Of a stretch of DNA of 64,000 nucleotides, positions 51,481-60,828 are shown piece after piece. Every line of letters begins with the position of its first letter. The first letter of the stretch is position 1. The stretch covers positions 25,839-89,838 of the forward strand of contig NZ_JXST01000028.1 of the NCBI RefSeq assembly GCF_000878195.1, read 5' to 3'. The stretch is from Mycolicibacterium llatzerense. GTDB taxonomy: Bacteria > Actinomycetota > Actinomycetes > Mycobacteriales > Mycobacteriaceae. The notes beneath the pieces were generated by a model that was not told the DNA's origin, searched no databases, and saw only the letters and a program-made list of their open reading frames with translations. The translations under genes were made by a program, and so were the position numbers.

Positions 51481-53040
51481 ATGGCCGGTACCCGGACGCC
51501 CGACGTGCGGCTGGCTGAGCTGATTGCCTCGCTCTCGCTGGCCACCGATCTGGGCCTGGGGCAGCCGCAGGAGCATGTGCTGCGGCAGACGGTCATCGCG
51601 ACGCGGCTGGCTGCCGCCGCAGGGATGGCGCCCGAGCATCAGGCCGCCGCCTTCTACGTATCGCTGCTGGCCTGGATGGGATGTGTCGCCGACTCGCACG
51701 AGCTGGCCCACTGGTTCGGCGACGACCTCCAGATGCGCGCCGACAGCTACCAGGTCGACAAGGCCGGCCCCGGCATGGCGCGGTTTCTGCTCGGGCACCT
51801 CGCACAAGGCCAACCGGCGCTGCAACGCATCACCATGGTCGGGCGCTTCCTGGCCCAGGGCGCCGCGGACATGCCGAAACTCTTTGTCAGCCATTGTCAG
51901 ACGGCCAGCGACATCGCCGACCGGCTCGACCTGCCTGCCGAGGTCCGGGCCGCCCTGCTGGATGCCTTCGAGCGCTGGGACGGCAAGGGCGTACCCGGGC
52001 GGGCGCGGGGCACGGAGATCGAACCGGTGATGCGCGTCGTGCACATTGCCGACGACGCCGAGGTCCACCACCGCACGGGTGGCGTCGAGGCCGCGCTGGA
52101 GATGCTGCGCAGCCGACGGGAAACCGAATTCGACCCGGAGTTGGTCGACCTGTGTTGCGACCGCGCCGACGAGATCTTCGGGGGACTGGACACCGTGGAT
52201 GCCTGGGGCTCGGTGATCCACGGCTGCGCGCCGCTGGATGGCACCATCCGCGATGCTGACTTGACGGCCGTGCTCCGCGTCTTCGCCGACTACGCCGACC
52301 TGAAATCGCCCTGGTTCCTGGGTTATTCGCGCCGAGTCGCGGAACTTGCCGCGGCCGCAGCGAGATCCGCCGGCCTCAGCGATGACGACGTCGTCCTCGC
52401 CGAGCGCGCGGCGCTGGTGCACCGGATCGGAGCGATTGGCATATCGACCGGCATCTGGAACAAGCCGGGTCCCTTGACCATTGCCGAACGCGAACGCGTC
52501 CGCACCGTCCCGTATCTCACCGAACGGGTGCTGTGCCGCCAACCGCGGCTGTGCGAGATCGGCGCGGTCGCCGCCGCGAGTTACGAACGAATGGACGGCA
52601 GCGGCTATCCACGTGGCTTGACCGGCACGGCCATTCCCGCGACCGCCAGATTGCTGGCCGCCGCTGCGGTCTATCAGGCCCTCGGCGAGGATCGTCCACA
52701 CCGGGTCGCGTTGTCGCAGGCCGACCGTGCCGCAGTCATGCAGGGCGAGGTCACGGCTGGACGGCTGGACGGCGCGGCGGTCGGTGCAGTGCTGACGGCG
52801 GCTGGGTGCCGCACCACGCGTCGGCCCAAAATGGTCGCCGGGCTGACCGGCCGCGAACTCGAGGTGCTCGAGCTGCTGGTCCGGGGCTGGTCGAATCGGC
52901 AGATCGCCCAACATCTTTCGATCACGCCACGAACCGTCGGCACTCACGTCGAACACATCTACACCAAGATCGGGGTATCGACCCGCGGCGCCGCCGCGAT
53001 GTTCGCGATGCGCCACGGGCTGGTCAACGCCGCCGAATAG
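51481..53040 (+). CDS. LuxR-type regulator with two degenerate HD-GYP-like domains
   Basis: The 519-residue protein ends in a LuxR/GerE helix-turn-helix (GLTGRELEVLELLVRGWSNR, HLSITPRTVGTHVEHIYTKI). Before it lie two HD-GYP-like stretches. The first has FERWDGKGVPGRARGTEIEP and RVVHIADDAEVH. The second has ALVHRIGAIGISTGIWNKPG, SYERMDGSGYPRGLTGTAIP and LLAAAAVYQALGEDRPHR. In the second, the HD pair reads HR, the HHE reads SYE and the following metal Asp is Ala, so it should not be a phosphodiesterase. It probably senses a ligand and controls transcription, perhaps of the SnoaL/DsrE pair that follows. Confidence 0.82.
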   Translation: MAGTRTPDVRLAELIASLSLATDLGLGQPQEHVLRQTVIATRLAAAAGMAPEHQAAAFYVSLLAWMGCVADSHELAHWFGDDLQMRADSYQVDKAGPGMARFLLGHLAQGQPALQRITMVGRFLAQGAADMPKLFVSHCQTASDIADRLDLPAEVRAALLDAFERWDGKGVPGRARGTEIEPVMRVVHIADDAEVHHRTGGVEAALEMLRSRRETEFDPELVDLCCDRADEIFGGLDTVDAWGSVIHGCAPLDGTIRDADLTAVLRVFADYADLKSPWFLGYSRRVAELAAAAARSAGLSDDDVVLAERAALVHRIGAIGISTGIWNKPGPLTIAERERVRTVPYLTERVLCRQPRLCEIGAVAAASYERMDGSGYPRGLTGTAIPATARLLAAAAVYQALGEDRPHRVALSQADRAAVMQGEVTAGRLDGAAVGAVLTAAGCRTTRRPKMVAGLTGRELEVLELLVRGWSNRQIAQHLSITPRTVGTHVEHIYTKIGVSTRGAAAMFAMRHGLVNAAE

Positions 53041-53092
53041 ATCGGGCATTCACCCGATGTGCCGGTCGGGCCGCAGGCCGTAGAACCGATAC

Positions 53093-53491
53093 ATGAGCAA
53101 TGACACCGACACGGGATGGGCAGTGGCAGGCGCCTTCCTGGAGGCGTTCGCCGGCCAGGATTTCGTCTCGCTGGCCGAATGCCTTGATCCCGACGTACAT
53201 TTCCGCGCCCTGATCCCTCCCGGCCTCGTCGACCTGACCGGAGTCGACGACACCGTCGGCCGGTTCCGGCACTGGTTCGGCGCCGACAACTTCGAACTGG
53301 TCGACGCCTCCGTCGGCCGCGTCGGAGACCGCGTTGCGCTGAGCTGGCGCGTCCGCACATCACCGCCCGGGGATCCGACCGTCGCCAGGCTCGTCGAACA
53401 GCGCATGTTCGCCGCCGCCGACGACCGCATCCATTCAATCGACTTGCTGTGCTCAGGATTTCAGCCCGAACAGAAGGAGAACCGCTCATGA
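53093..53491 (+). CDS. SnoaL-like (NTF2 fold) protein
   Basis: The 132-residue protein reads as an NTF2-like fold: an N-terminal helix FLEAFAGQDFVSLAECLDPD, VHFRALIPPG, then VGRFRHWFG and paired strands ending in RIHSIDLLCSGF. SnoaL-like proteins are small enzymes or ligand binders. It begins 52 bases after the LuxR gene, with a short ATCGGG/CCCGAT hairpin between, and overlaps the DsrE gene by 4 bp. Confidence 0.75.
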   Translation: MSNDTDTGWAVAGAFLEAFAGQDFVSLAECLDPDVHFRALIPPGLVDLTGVDDTVGRFRHWFGADNFELVDASVGRVGDRVALSWRVRTSPPGDPTVARLVEQRMFAAADDRIHSIDLLCSGFQPEQKENRS

Positions 53492-53853
53492 GCTCGAAAG
53501 TGGCGATCAGCCTCACCACCGGATTGGAAGACGCCGAGAAGGTCACCATCGCGCTGCTGGTGGCTGTCGGCGCGGCCGAGCAGGGCCACCCCACGATGAT
53601 GTTCCTGACCAAGGAAGCGGTGCGGCTCGCCCAACCCGGGTTCGCCCTCGGTGTCGCGTGTGACGGCTGGCCGCCGCTGCCGGACCTGATGGCGCGCTAC
53701 GAAGCCGCCGGCGGCAAGTTCCTGATCTGCCCGATCTGCTTCAACGCCAAAGGGCTTGAGGCGGAAAGGGTCGTGGCCAATGCCGACCTCGGCGGCACCA
53801 TCCCCCTGTGGCAGTGGATCGGCGACGAGCCGGCCACCACGTTCAGCTACTGA
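53488..53853 (+). CDS. DsrE/F-like family protein
   Basis: The 121-residue protein has a DsrE-type fold: VAISLTTGLEDAEKVTIALL, HPTMMFLTKEAVRLAQPGFA, and a cysteine pair KFLICPICFNAKGLEAERVV at the position where DsrE-like proteins carry their sulfur-handling cysteine. A redox or sulfur-relay role is plausible. AGAAGGAGA precedes the ATG. It is co-translated with the SnoaL-like gene and overlaps the convergent ABC-F gene by 11 bp. Confidence 0.78.
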   Translation: MSSKVAISLTTGLEDAEKVTIALLVAVGAAEQGHPTMMFLTKEAVRLAQPGFALGVACDGWPPLPDLMARYEAAGGKFLICPICFNAKGLEAERVVANADLGGTIPLWQWIGDEPATTFSY

Positions 53854-55639
53854 CCTCTTCGGACAGCTCCATCCAGCGTTCCTCCAGCTCGGTCACTTCG
53901 CCTTCGAGCTCCCGCAGCGAGCTGGTAAGACGTTGCAGCCCTTCGTAATCGCCCTGATCGTGCTCGGCGAATCGCTGGTGCGCGGTGTCGATCTGGCCGG
54001 CCAGCTTCTCCAGTCGCCGCTCGATCGCAGTGATTTCCTTCTGCGCGGCGCGGAGCTCCGCACCCGATAGACCTTCGGAGACCACAGCGGCCGGTTTGGC
54101 TGCGGCGGTGCCGGTTTGGGCCGCGTGCGAAGCGCGCAGCCGCAGGTACTCATCGACCCCGCCGGGCAGGTGCCGCAGCCGGCCGCCGAGGATGCCGAAC
54201 TGTTGATCGGTGACGCGCTCCAGGAAGTACCGGTCGTGGCTGACCACGATCAGGGTGCCGGGCCAGGAATCCAGCAGATCCTCCATGGCGGCCAGCATGT
54301 CGGTGTCCAGGTCGTTGGTCGGCTCGTCGAGGATCAGCACGTTGGGCTGTTCCAACAGGATCAGCAGCAGTTGCAGCCGGCGCTGTTGCCCACCGGACAG
54401 ATCCTTGACCGGCGTGGACAGCTGGGCGCTGGCGAAGCCGAGACGTTCCAGCAGCTGGCTCGGGGTGAGTTCGGTTGCCTTGGAACCGGATCCGAATTCG
54501 TAGGTGGTGGCCAGCCGGCTCAGCACCACCCGCACGGGCTCGTCGAGATGCTCGGCCAGCTTCTCCACACCCTGGGTCAGGGTGGCGATCTGCACCGTCT
54601 TGCCGTGCTTGACCCGGCCGCCGGTCGGCTCGACCGAACCGTCGATCAGTCCGAGCAGCGTCGATTTGCCGGCGCCGTTGACACCGAGGATGCCGGTGCG
54701 CTCGCCGGGGGCGATCCGCCACTCGACGTCCTGCAGCACCTCCCGCTCGCCGTAGGTCACCGACGCGTCCAGAATGTCGACGACCTGCTTGCCCAGACGG
54801 GTCACGGCCAGCGACTGCAGCGCCACCTTGTCGCGGATCTCGGGGACGTCGGCGATCAGGGCGTTGGCGGCGTCGATGCGGAATTTCGGCTTCGACGTCC
54901 GTGCCGGTGCACCGCGGCGCAGCCACGCGAGTTCCTTGCGGGCCAGGTTCTGCCGTCGTGCCTCACTGGCGGCCGCCTGGCGGTCGCGCTCCACGCGCTG
55001 CAGGATGTACGCCGCGTAGCCACCCTCGAACGGTTCGACGATGCGGTCGTGCACCTCCCAGGTGGCGGTACAGATCTCGTCGAGGAACCACCGGTCGTGG
55101 GTGACCACCAGCAGGCCACCGGCGTTGGCGCTCCACCGCTTCTTCAGGTGTGCGGCAAGCCAGGTGATCGCCTCGACGTCGAGGTGGTTGGTCGGCTCAT
55201 CGAGGATGAGGACGTCGTGGTCGCCGGCGAGCAGCTGGGCCAACGCGACGCGGCGGCGCTGGCCGCCGGACAGCGTGCCGATCACCGCGTTCCAGTCGAG
55301 GTCGCCGAGGAGTCCGGCGATGACGTCGCGGCCGCGGGGATCGCCGGCCCATTCGTGCTCGGGGACGTCGCCGACGACGGCGTGCCCGACGGTGTCGGTG
55401 TGGTCGAGGGTGTCGGCCTGGTCCAGCATCCCGATGCGGACGCCGCCGCGCACCGTCACCCGGCCGGAGTCGGGCTTCAGCCGGCCGCCCAGCATCGCCA
55501 GCAGACTGGATTTGCCGTCGCCGTTGCGGCCGACGATGCCGATCCGGTCGCCCTCCTCGATCCCGACCGTCAGCGAATCGAAAACCACACGGGTCGGAAA
55601 CTCGAGATGCAGGGCTTCGGCCCCCAATAGATGCGCCAT
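53843..55639 (-). CDS. ABC-F family ATPase
   Basis: The 598-residue protein has two ABC cassettes and no membrane segment: Walker A GRNGDGKSS and GVNGAGKST, signatures LSGGQRRRVALAQLL and LSGGQQRRLQLLLIL, Walker B VLILDEPTNHLD and VLILDEPTNDLD. The inter-domain linker (residues about 235-300) is helical, and a C-terminal coiled coil ends the protein. This is the ABC-F layout of ribosome-associated translation or antibiotic-protection factors (Uup/EttA-like), rather than a transporter. I start at the ATG of MAHLLGAEAL. Confidence 0.9.
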   Translation of the reverse strand: MAHLLGAEALHLEFPTRVVFDSLTVGIEEGDRIGIVGRNGDGKSSLLAMLGGRLKPDSGRVTVRGGVRIGMLDQADTLDHTDTVGHAVVGDVPEHEWAGDPRGRDVIAGLLGDLDWNAVIGTLSGGQRRRVALAQLLAGDHDVLILDEPTNHLDVEAITWLAAHLKKRWSANAGGLLVVTHDRWFLDEICTATWEVHDRIVEPFEGGYAAYILQRVERDRQAAASEARRQNLARKELAWLRRGAPARTSKPKFRIDAANALIADVPEIRDKVALQSLAVTRLGKQVVDILDASVTYGEREVLQDVEWRIAPGERTGILGVNGAGKSTLLGLIDGSVEPTGGRVKHGKTVQIATLTQGVEKLAEHLDEPVRVVLSRLATTYEFGSGSKATELTPSQLLERLGFASAQLSTPVKDLSGGQQRRLQLLLILLEQPNVLILDEPTNDLDTDMLAAMEDLLDSWPGTLIVVSHDRYFLERVTDQQFGILGGRLRHLPGGVDEYLRLRASHAAQTGTAAAKPAAVVSEGLSGAELRAAQKEITAIERRLEKLAGQIDTAHQRFAEHDQGDYEGLQRLTSSLRELEGEVTELEERWMELSEEVSS

Positions 55640-55782
55640 CAGGCGCCGATCATATGGGGTGCGCAGCGTCGTCCGCACTCACCGCAACAGCAAGGCCACG
55701 ACCGCCAGGTAACCAGCGCGTTGTGCCATGATGGCGACGTAATCAGCGGATTTGTACTTATTTGACCAAAAGGGAGTGCCCG

Positions 55783-58755
55783 GTGGTGGACTTTTCAGCG
55801 ATCACCGCTCCGGTGGAGCGGTTGGTGGCTACCGCCCAGAACGGGTTGGAAGTGCTTCGCTACGGCGGGCTGGAGACCGGTGCTGTGCCATCGCCGTTCC
55901 AGATCGTCGAGAGCGTGCCGATGTACCGGCTGCGGCGCTACTTCCCGCCGGACACCCGCCCGGGTGCCGCCGCGGCGGGCTCGCCGGTGCTCATGGTGCA
56001 CCCGATGATGATGTCCGCGGACATGTGGGATGTGACGCGCGACGACGGCGCCGTGGGCATCCTGCATGCCGCCGGACTCGATCCGTGGGTCATCGACTTC
56101 GGCTCACCCGATCAGGTCGAGGGCGGTATGGACCGCAACCTGGCCGATCACGTGGTGGGCCTCAGCGCGGCCATCGACACCGTCAAGGCCACCACCGGCA
56201 AGGACGTGCACCTGGCCGGCTATTCGCAGGGCGGCATGTTCGCCTACCAGACCGCCGCCTACCGGCAGTCCCGCGACCTGGCCAGCATCGTGGCCTTCGG
56301 CTCGCCGGTGGACACCCTGGCCGCACTGCCGATGAACATGCCGGCCGGCCTCGCGACCAACGTCGCCGACTTCATGGCCGACCATGTCTTCAGCCGCCTC
56401 AACATCCCGGGTTGGTTGGCGCGCAACGGTTTCCAGATGCTGGACCCGATCAAGACCGCGCAATCACGGCTCGATTTCCTGCGCCAGCTGCACGACCGCG
56501 AGGCCCTGCTGCCGCGTGAACAACAGCGCCGCTTCCTGGCCAGTGACGGCTGGATCGCCTGGTCCGGGCCGGCCATCGCCGAGCTGCTCAAGCAGTTCAT
56601 CGCGCACAACCGCATGATGACCGGTGGTTTCGCCATCCACGGCAATCTGGTGACGCTGGCCGACATCACCTGCCCGGTGCTCGCCGTGGTCGGCGAGGTC
56701 GACGACATCGGCCAGCCCGCCGCGGTGCGCGGCATCAAGCGGGCCGCACAGGACGCCGACGTCTACGAATACCTCATCCGCGTCGGGCATTTCGGGCTCG
56801 TCGTGGGTTCCAAAGCGGCCAGTCAGAGCTGGCCGACGGTGGCGTCGTGGGTCAAGTGGCTCGACGCCGGCGGGCCGATGCCGACCGACGTGGTGCCGAT
56901 GCCGCTGCAGTCCGAACTGCCGCGCGAGTCGGTGCCGTTGGCGACCCGTGTCGCGCACGGTGCCGCGGCTGCCACCGAGATGGCCTTCACCCTGGCCAGC
57001 ACCGCGGCCGACGCCGTGGTGTCGGCAGGCAAGTCCACGCGGGCGCTGGCCATCGAGACGGTCCGCACCCTGCCTCGTCTGGCCCGATTGGGTCAGATCA
57101 ACGACCACACGCGAATCTCGTTGGGCCGCATCATCTGTGAGCAGGCCGAGGGCGCGCCGGACGGTGAATTCCTGCTGTTCGACGGTCGCGTGCACACCTA
57201 TGAGGCGGTAGATCGCCGCATCAACAACGTCGTCCGCGGTCTGATCGAAGTCGGTGTCCGGCAAGGTGTTCGGGTCGGCGTCCTGATGGAAACCCGGCCC
57301 AGTGCGCTGGTCGCCATCGCGGCGTTGTCGCGCCTCGGCGCGGTGGCCGTGCTGATGCCGCCCGATGCCGACCTGGCCGTGGCGGCCCGCCTCGGCGGCG
57401 TCACCGACATCATCTCGGACCCGGCCAATCTCGCCGCCGCCCGCCGGTTGCGCACCCGCGTGCTGGTGCTCGGTGGCGGCGAGAACCGCGACCTGAATCT
57501 CGATGACGACGACGATGTCGTGGACATGGAGAAGATCAACCCCGACGTCGTCGAGCTGCCCGGCTGGTACCGGCCCAACCCGGGCTACGCGCAGGACCTG
57601 GCGTACGTCGCGTTCGCGAACGTCGGCGGCGAGCTGGTGGCCCGGCAGATCACCAACTTCCGTTGGGCGCTCTCGGCATTCGGCACCGCCTCGGCGGCCA
57701 ACCTGGGCCGCGGCGACACGGTCTACTGCCTGACCCCGCTGCACCACCAGTCCGGCTTGCTCGTGTCGCTCGGCGGCGCGGTCGTCGGCGGTGCCCGCAT
57801 CGCGCTGTCCCGCGGTCTGCGGCCCGACCGCTTCGTGCACGAACTGCGGCAGTACGGCGTCACCGTGGTGTCCTACACCTGGGCGATGCTGCGTGACGTC
57901 ATCGACGATCCGTCGTTCGTACTCAACGGCACTCACCCGGTGCGCTTGTTCATCGGCTCAGGCATGCCGGCCGGGTTGTGGCGCCGTGTCGAAGAGGCGT
58001 TCCAGCCCGCGCACATTCTGGAGTTCTTCACCACCACCGACGGTCAGGCCGTGCTGGCCAACGTGTCGGGCCTCAAGATCGGCAGCGAGGGCCGTCCGCT
58101 GCCGGGCGGCGGCCAGATCGCGCTGGCCGCCTACGACGTCGACGACGATCTGATCCTCGAGGGCGATGAGGGTTTCGTGGCGATCGCGGAACCCAACGAG
58201 GTGGGCGTGCTGCTGGCGAAGCCACGCGGCCCGGTCGACCCGACGGCGTCGGTCAAGCGTGGCGTCTTCGCACCGGGCGACACCTGGGTGTCCACCGAGT
58301 TCCTGTTCCGCCGGGACGACGACGGCGACTACTGGATGGTCGACAACCGCCGCTCGGTCATCCGCACCCCACGCGGCCCGGTGTTCGGCAAGGAGGTCGG
58401 CAATGCGCTGGGCCGCCTCGACGCGGTCGACATCGCCGTCACCTACCGCGTGCCGGTCGGCGATCGCGAGCTGGCGGTCACGGCGTTGAGCCTGCGTCCG
58501 GGCGGCAGCGTGCTCGCCGCCGACCTTCGTGAGGCGCTCATCGAGTTGCCGGTCGGCGTGGTGCCTGACCTCATCCACGTGGTGCCGGAGATGACGCTGA
58601 ACGCGTCGTATCGCCCGGTTCTGGCCGAGTTGCGGGCCGCGGGCGTGCCCGAGTCGTCGGACAACGCGTGGCAGTTTGACGTGGACACCGACTCGTTCGT
58701 GCAGTTCACGTCGGCCGCTCACACGGAGCTGACCGGGGACGGCAGTCTGTCGTGA
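55783..58755 (+). CDS. Rv1683-type fusion: alpha/beta hydrolase plus acyl-CoA synthetase-like domain
   Basis: About 990 residues. The N-terminal 370 residues are an alpha/beta hydrolase related to PHA synthase/lipases: VLMVHPMMMSADMWD, nucleophile GYSQGG, acid in VVGEVDD, and His in VGHFGLVVG. The C-terminal half has the fold of an AMP-binding acyl-CoA synthetase, but the usual Thr/Gly-rich ATP loop is replaced by AYVAFANVGGELVARQITNF, so adenylation may be lost. The order and size match M. tuberculosis Rv1683, proposed as a lipase/acyl-CoA synthetase. GTG start, seven bases after AGGGAG; a TTG 21 bases upstream is possible. Confidence 0.88.
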   Translation: MVDFSAITAPVERLVATAQNGLEVLRYGGLETGAVPSPFQIVESVPMYRLRRYFPPDTRPGAAAAGSPVLMVHPMMMSADMWDVTRDDGAVGILHAAGLDPWVIDFGSPDQVEGGMDRNLADHVVGLSAAIDTVKATTGKDVHLAGYSQGGMFAYQTAAYRQSRDLASIVAFGSPVDTLAALPMNMPAGLATNVADFMADHVFSRLNIPGWLARNGFQMLDPIKTAQSRLDFLRQLHDREALLPREQQRRFLASDGWIAWSGPAIAELLKQFIAHNRMMTGGFAIHGNLVTLADITCPVLAVVGEVDDIGQPAAVRGIKRAAQDADVYEYLIRVGHFGLVVGSKAASQSWPTVASWVKWLDAGGPMPTDVVPMPLQSELPRESVPLATRVAHGAAAATEMAFTLASTAADAVVSAGKSTRALAIETVRTLPRLARLGQINDHTRISLGRIICEQAEGAPDGEFLLFDGRVHTYEAVDRRINNVVRGLIEVGVRQGVRVGVLMETRPSALVAIAALSRLGAVAVLMPPDADLAVAARLGGVTDIISDPANLAAARRLRTRVLVLGGGENRDLNLDDDDDVVDMEKINPDVVELPGWYRPNPGYAQDLAYVAFANVGGELVARQITNFRWALSAFGTASAANLGRGDTVYCLTPLHHQSGLLVSLGGAVVGGARIALSRGLRPDRFVHELRQYGVTVVSYTWAMLRDVIDDPSFVLNGTHPVRLFIGSGMPAGLWRRVEEAFQPAHILEFFTTTDGQAVLANVSGLKIGSEGRPLPGGGQIALAAYDVDDDLILEGDEGFVAIAEPNEVGVLLAKPRGPVDPTASVKRGVFAPGDTWVSTEFLFRRDDDGDYWMVDNRRSVIRTPRGPVFGKEVGNALGRLDAVDIAVTYRVPVGDRELAVTALSLRPGGSVLAADLREALIELPVGVVPDLIHVVPEMTLNASYRPVLAELRAAGVPESSDNAWQFDVDTDSFVQFTSAAHTELTGDGSLS

Positions 58756-58816
58756 CAGCCTGCCGGTGCCGGTCAGCGCTGTTAGGCTGCGCTTGGTCAT
58801 ATCGAATGGAGGACGC

Positions 58817-59248
58817 ATGACGTCACACACCAGCCGTCGCCGGCACGGTGTTGCCGGCGCGATTCTGGCGGGAGCGGTGGCTGCCGGCATGATGATCACT
58901 CCTGCCGCGGCGCACGCCGATGTCCTCGACGACCTCGACGCCGAGTACGACATCGGTGCCAGTGGCGGCGACCTCTCGAAGCTGCTGCACACCGCACTCA
59001 AGCTGCGCGCCCAGGGCTTCGGCCCCTCGAGGGGCAACCTCGCCGATATCCAGGCGGCCCTTGACGATCGTCCCAACCAGGTACCCCTGATCCACGCGCT
59101 GCAGGACACCGTGAAGTTCCAGAAGCGCAATCAGGCCCGTGCTGCCGGCGCGAAGCCGCAGAACCCCATCGTCATCGGTGGTCCGGGTGGCCTGCCGCCC
59201 GGCCTGGTGCCGGGCACCGGTGGCTCGCAGATTCCGTTGGGTGGCTAG
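58817..59248 (+). CDS. Small secreted protein of unknown function
   Basis: The 143-residue protein has a signal peptide (residues 1-34: basic RRRH, hydrophobic AILAGAVAAGMMI, cleavage near AHA-D). A helical domain follows (LLHTALKLRAQGFGPSRGNL, IQAALDDRPNQVPLIHALQD), then a Gly/Pro-rich tail. ATGGAGGA is the ribosome site. It is exported and likely processed. It lies between the Rv1683-type and Trm112-like genes; function unknown. Confidence 0.75.
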   Translation: MTSHTSRRRHGVAGAILAGAVAAGMMITPAAAHADVLDDLDAEYDIGASGGDLSKLLHTALKLRAQGFGPSRGNLADIQAALDDRPNQVPLIHALQDTVKFQKRNQARAAGAKPQNPIVIGGPGGLPPGLVPGTGGSQIPLGG

Positions 59249-59254
59249 CGCACG

Positions 59255-59461
59255 ATGATCGACGAAGCGTTGCGCGCGATTTTGGTGTGCCCGCAGGACC
59301 GCGGCGAGCTGCTGCTGGTCGGGGACGAATTCCTGTACAACCCGCGGTTGCGTCGGGCGTACCGGATCGACGCCGGGGTCCCGGTGCTGCTCATCGACGA
59401 GGCGGTCGACATCACCGACGACGCCGAACACCAGCGACTGATCGACGCCGCCCAGCGGTAG
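59255..59461 (+). CDS. Trm112-like protein, Rv1684 type
   Basis: The 68-residue protein matches the bacterial Trm112 family: LRAILVCPQDRGELLLV (one zinc-type Cys kept, the others lost), LYNPRLRRAYRIDAGVPVLL and a short acidic C-terminus. Family members activate methyltransferases in other organisms; the bacterial role is unknown. It begins six bases after the secreted protein gene. Confidence 0.85.
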   Translation: MIDEALRAILVCPQDRGELLLVGDEFLYNPRLRRAYRIDAGVPVLLIDEAVDITDDAEHQRLIDAAQR

Positions 59462-59462
59462 C

Positions 59463-60080
59463 TCAGCCCGGCAGGTCGCCGGTGAGATAGCGCTGCAGGT
59501 TGGGGCCGATCGTTTCCACGATCTGTTGCACCGGCAGCGATTTGAACGGCTCCAGTTCCAGGATGTAGCGGGCCATCACCACGCCGATCAGCTGGGATGC
59601 GACGAACTGCACCCGGATTCGTCCGGTGCCGGGTGGATTGTCAACGCGCGCACCGACTTCGGTGGTGATGACGTCTTCCAGGAAGATCCGGATCAGGTTG
59701 ACGTCGTCGCCGGCCAGCATCGAGCGCAGCGCCGCGATGAAGCCGACGCCGAGTTCGGAGTCCCAGATCGGGAGCAGCAGTGCCGGCAGGGTGTGCCCGA
59801 GTTCTTCGACGGGGGTGTTCCGCAGCGGTCCCAGCACCATCTGCGGGTCGACGGGAATGTGTACCGCGGTTGCGAAGAGCTGCTGCTTGGTCCCGAAATA
59901 GTGATGCACCAGCGCCGCGTCGACGCCCGCGGCGGCGGCGATCGCCCGCACCGAGGTGTTGTTGAATCCGTTGCGGGCGAACAGCTCCCGCGCACAGGCG
60001 AGGATCGTCTCCTTGGTGTCCGATGGTCCGGTCGGACGGCCGGGGGGCTTGCGGCGGGGCCGCGGCTGCGTCGCGGTCAT
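59463..60080 (-). CDS. TetR-family regulator, Rv1685c type
   Basis: The 205-residue protein has a basic Pro-rich N-terminal tail, then a TetR domain: ILACARELFARNGFNNTSVR, AIAAAAGVDAALVHHYFGTK. It is the last gene of an ABC exporter operon: its ATG overlaps the permease stop by 4 bp. The operon promoter carries two tandem copies of a palindrome, so it probably represses the exporter and itself until a ligand is bound. Confidence 0.88.
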   Translation of the reverse strand: MTATQPRPRRKPPGRPTGPSDTKETILACARELFARNGFNNTSVRAIAAAAGVDAALVHHYFGTKQQLFATAVHIPVDPQMVLGPLRNTPVEELGHTLPALLLPIWDSELGVGFIAALRSMLAGDDVNLIRIFLEDVITTEVGARVDNPPGTGRIRVQFVASQLIGVVMARYILELEPFKSLPVQQIVETIGPNLQRYLTGDLPG

Positions 60081-60826
60081 GGGGTCCGACGGCGCAGGGT
60101 CGCGGCGGCCAGGCACATGGTGACGACCGCGAACGCGATCACGATGACGATGTCCCGCACCGTGGTGCCGGTGATCTCGGCGTGGTCGGCCACCTCGCGG
60201 AGCGCTTCCAACGCGTAGGTCGCGGGCAGCGCGTCACTGATCCACCGCAACCACTCGGGCAGCATCTCACGCGGAACGATGATGCCGCACAACAACAATT
60301 GCGGCACGATCACGACCGGCATGAACTGCACGGCCTGGAACTCGGTGCGCGCGAACGCACTGCACAACAGGCCGAGTCCGACGCCGAGCACGGCGTTGAT
60401 GATCGCGATCAGGAACACCAGCGCGGGGCTGCCCGCGGTGTCGAACCCGAGGAACCAGAACGACACCAGGCAGGCCAGCGTCGCCTGCGCGGCCGCGGCC
60501 ACGGAGAACGCCGATCCGTAGGCGGCCAGCAGATCCAGCCGGCGCAGGGGAGTGGTCAGGATTCGTTCCAACGTGCCCGAAACCCGTTCGCGCTGCATGG
60601 TTATCGAGGTGATCAGGAACATCACGATCAACGGGAAGACGCCCAGCAGGATCAGGCAGGCGTTGTTGAACGGCGACAGCGTGCCAGGCCGGTGCGGCAG
60701 ATCGTCGAACATGAAGTACATCAGCGTGATGACGGCGCTCGGCACCACCAGGATCATCGCCATGCTGCGATGGTCGGCGGCGAGCTGACGCAGGATGCGG
60801 GCAGTGGTGGCCAGATAGGGCTGCAA
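60077..60826 (-). CDS. ABC-2 type transporter permease, Rv1686c type
   Basis: About 249 residues from a TTG; a CTG overlapping the previous stop is an alternative, and a start at an internal ATG (24th codon) would give 226 residues. Six membrane helices with the ABC-2 pattern: MAMILVVPSAVITLMYFMFD, LLGVFPLIVMFLITSI, then the cytosolic RERVSGTLERILTTPLRRLD and VPQLLLCGIIVPREMLPEWL. It exports a drug or lipid-like molecule with the ATPase encoded just upstream. Confidence 0.88.
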   Translation of the reverse strand: MQPYLATTARILRQLAADHRSMAMILVVPSAVITLMYFMFDDLPHRPGTLSPFNNACLILLGVFPLIVMFLITSITMQRERVSGTLERILTTPLRRLDLLAAYGSAFSVAAAAQATLACLVSFWFLGFDTAGSPALVFLIAIINAVLGVGLGLLCSAFARTEFQAVQFMPVVIVPQLLLCGIIVPREMLPEWLRWISDALPATYALEALREVADHAEITGTTVRDIVIVIAFAVVTMCLAAATLRRRTP

Positions 60827-60828
60827 AG

